This document shows, piece after piece, positions 5,928-7,146 of a DNA stretch of 7,146 nt. Below the pieces are notes generated by a model. The model was not told the DNA's origin and made no database searches. It saw only the letters and a list, made by a program, of their open reading frames with translations. The position numbers were made by a program, and so were the translations under genes. The DNA is from Pseudomonadota bacterium (GTDB lineage: Bacteria > Pseudomonadota > Alphaproteobacteria > Rhizobiales > Aestuariivirgaceae), in assembly GCA_016522385.1 (NCBI GenBank), contig JAEKFU010000100.1, positions 1 through 7,146 of the forward strand. The letters are read 5' to 3'. Within the stretch, counting starts at the first letter, position 1, and the number at the start of each line of letters is the position of its first letter.

Positions 5928-6357
5928 TGTCAGGACCGCTCCTGGCACTTCTCAAAAGTGTTGAGCTTTGCCGATTTGAGTCCGTTACTGGGCGCTAAGC
6001 AGACCCTGCAGAACGGTGTTCGCAGGGTCCGATCAGGGGCAATTTCCCTGTTAGCAGGTGTCCGCTGAGCCGGAGAGGGTGCGCTACAAGCGGACGTGTT
6101 CGCCATACGCTTGAAACGTCCGCTTTCGGATGACCTCCAGACTCTCCTTTCAATAGCCTCAAAGGACCGTTGTTGACCCAACTCGGCCATTCGTAACGAA
6201 TGCAGGTGGTGTGCGGCGACACGCGTAAGTATCTGATGCCACCATGGATAGCGATCTTTAGCGGGTCGGGGATTCTCTGCTCCTATAGCCCAATTGACGG
6301 CGTCGACCCCACGGGTCGCCAAGAATCTCGTGAACCATTGGCAGGTTCGGGCCTGCC
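5928..6357. other. Hairpin-rich non-coding tract
   Basis: About 430 bp with at least seven inverted repeats and no credible gene. Examples: 5928-5947 (8 bp with a G-T); 5951-5965 (5 bp); 6002-6029 (GACCCTGC/GCAGGGTC plus an inner GAAC/GTTC, one bulged A); 6034-6050 (5 bp); 6088-6125 (AAGCGGACGT/ACGTCCGCTT, 10 bp perfect); 6188-6202 (CATTCGT/ACGAATG around one base); 6304-6318 (CGACCC/GGGTCG, loop CAC); 6340-6357 (GGCAGG/CCTGCC, loop TTCGGG). Frames at 5832-6068 (+) and 5930-6322 (-) are open but show no domain. It may be a structured RNA, a cluster of dispersed repeats or a decayed mobile element; the sequence alone does not decide. Confidence 0.5.
6193..6206 (+). repeat. 14-bp direct repeat, copy 2
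   Basis: An exact copy of GTAACGAATGCAGG at 19-32. Here it overlaps the palindrome CATTCGT-A-ACGAATG (6188-6202), which the first copy lacks on its left side. Confidence 0.35.
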
Positions 6358-6452
6358 CAACCCACCCTTGGGGATGGTGAAACAGCTATGCAGCATGAAC
6401 CCGACCCGCGTCGATTATCGGAATAAGGGGTCCTCTGATATCCTTGGCAGCG

Positions 6453-7085
6453 ATGAATGGTTGCCCCAAAGCACGGTGGATGCGGGCCGGGCGCGGCAAG
6501 GTCCCGCTCTGGATCAAGGTCGCCTACACCCTATTTCTCTGTGTGCTGGTCCCGGTCTACTGGCGTGGACACGGCCCCACCAATTTCCTCTGGGCTTCAG
6601 ACATCGCGCTCTTCATTACTTGCGTCGCCCTCTGGCTGGAAAGCCGTCTGCTCAACAGCATGATGGCGATTGGGGTGCTGCCATTCGAACTTGCCTGGGG
6701 AGTGGACTTCCTTCTCGAGGCCATCACCGGGGTCCGCTTGACCGGCATGACACAGTATATGTTCAACCCCGAATTGCCCCTTTACCTCCGGGGCCTCTCG
6801 CTCTACCACTTGATGCTTCCGCTGGTCATGGTCCTGCTGCTTTTTCGGCTCGGATACGACCGCCGCGCCCTGATAGCGCAAAGCGTGCTGGTTTGGATCG
6901 TCCTGCCCGTCACCTATCTGGTTACGGACCCCTCGGACAACATCAACTTGGTGTTCGGGCTGGGAACGGAACCGCAGACGGTCCTGCCTCCGCTCGCGTA
7001 CCTCGGTCTGGAAATGATACTGGTGCCGGTGATAATATGCCTGCCCGTCCATTTGGTACTGCGAAGTTTGTTCGCCGGGCGCTGA
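6453..7085 (+). CDS. Conserved-looking integral membrane protein of unknown function
   Basis: A 210-residue protein from the ATG at 6453. Other possible starts are TTG at 6444 and ATG at 6480; none has a clear ribosome-binding site, so the start is uncertain. About six hydrophobic segments lie near residues 18-37, 44-63, 65-87, 113-133, 140-159 and 183-205. Distinctive parts are WRGHGPTNFLWASDIALF (38-55), LGYDRRAL (133-140) and TDPSDNINLVFG (158-169). I recall similar uncharacterised membrane proteins in proteobacteria but know no biochemical role. There is no cofactor motif, channel signature or transporter motif that I can name. Its base composition and codon use look like those of a real G/C-rich gene. 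It stands alone after the long non-coding tract. Confidence 0.8.
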   Translation: MNGCPKARWMRAGRGKVPLWIKVAYTLFLCVLVPVYWRGHGPTNFLWASDIALFITCVALWLESRLLNSMMAIGVLPFELAWGVDFLLEAITGVRLTGMTQYMFNPELPLYLRGLSLYHLMLPLVMVLLLFRLGYDRRALIAQSVLVWIVLPVTYLVTDPSDNINLVFGLGTEPQTVLPPLAYLGLEMILVPVIICLPVHLVLRSLFAGR

Positions 7086-7086
7086 G

Positions 7087-7136
7087 GGCCCCATTCGGGA
7101 CGGGCCACGCAAAACGCTGGGATTTGAAACGCCAGC
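7087..7136 (+). terminator. Possible stem-loops after the membrane-protein gene
   Basis: GGCCC (7087-7091) can pair with GGGCC (7102-7106), and GCTGG (7116-7120) with CCAGC (7132-7136). The first begins two bases after the stop codon. Neither has a T-run directly after it, and the window ends soon after, so termination here is uncertain. Confidence 0.3.
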
Positions 7137-7146
7137 AGAAAGATTT

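Noticed and set aside
5930..6322. 130-codon minus-strand frame in the hairpin-rich tract
   Set aside because: Its residues show no domain, and its composition looks like translated non-coding DNA. It runs through several inverted repeats.
6340..6357. GGCAGG-TTCGGG-CCTGCC as a second tRNA T-arm
   Set aside because: The loop is six bases instead of seven, lacks the conserved A of TTCGA, and no acceptor strand with CCA follows.
1..7146. CRISPR array, rRNA, intact tRNA, transposase, integrase, or toxin-antitoxin or phage-defence genes
   Set aside because: I looked for regularly spaced repeats, conserved RNA motifs and characteristic protein motifs on both strands and found none beyond the tRNA 3' remnant.

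Overview
The window looks like chromosomal DNA of an alphaproteobacterium, probably Rhizobiales or Rhodobacterales. This rests on the style of the proteins (MscL, a 442-residue MscS-like channel, a short DksA/TraR zinc-finger protein) and on the intergenic texture. No exact genus can be read from it. Five protein genes are well supported and a sixth, a conserved-looking membrane protein, is supported but unnamed.

Left part (1-2745): a terminator-like sequence, then a small membrane-anchored SH3-domain protein (149-598) and the large mechanosensitive channel gene mscL (709-1125). An intrinsic terminator follows at 1147-1179. An MscS-type channel gene reads leftward towards it (1417-2745). Two different osmotic emergency valves thus sit convergently, separated by about 290 bp.

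Middle (2746-3223): directly upstream of the MscS-type gene lies what I read as the 3' part of a tRNA gene on the minus strand (2779-2820). It has a complete T-arm, a seven-base acceptor strand, a discriminator base and CCA, but no 5' half. That is the usual scar of an integrative element that used a tRNA 3' end as its attachment site. If so, the DNA to its right would be the inserted or formerly inserted side and the mechanosensitive genes the older chromosome. No integrase is in view.

Right part (3224-7146): a DksA/TraR-like regulator (3224-3544) faces a large receiver-PAS-GGDEF-EAL protein on the minus strand (3564-5597). The latter's cyclase and phosphodiesterase motifs both look intact. 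About 850 bp without a credible gene follows (5598-6452). It is dense in inverted repeats, some mutually exclusive, and has a 14-bp match to the left edge of the window. It ends at a six-helix membrane protein (6453-7085) with no function I can name.

The genes share a theme of stress and signalling (turgor release, stringent-type transcription control, cyclic di-GMP) but form no evident operon. The items most worth checking are the tRNA 3' remnant and the hairpin-rich non-coding tract at 5811-6357. I do not see a complete novel system.
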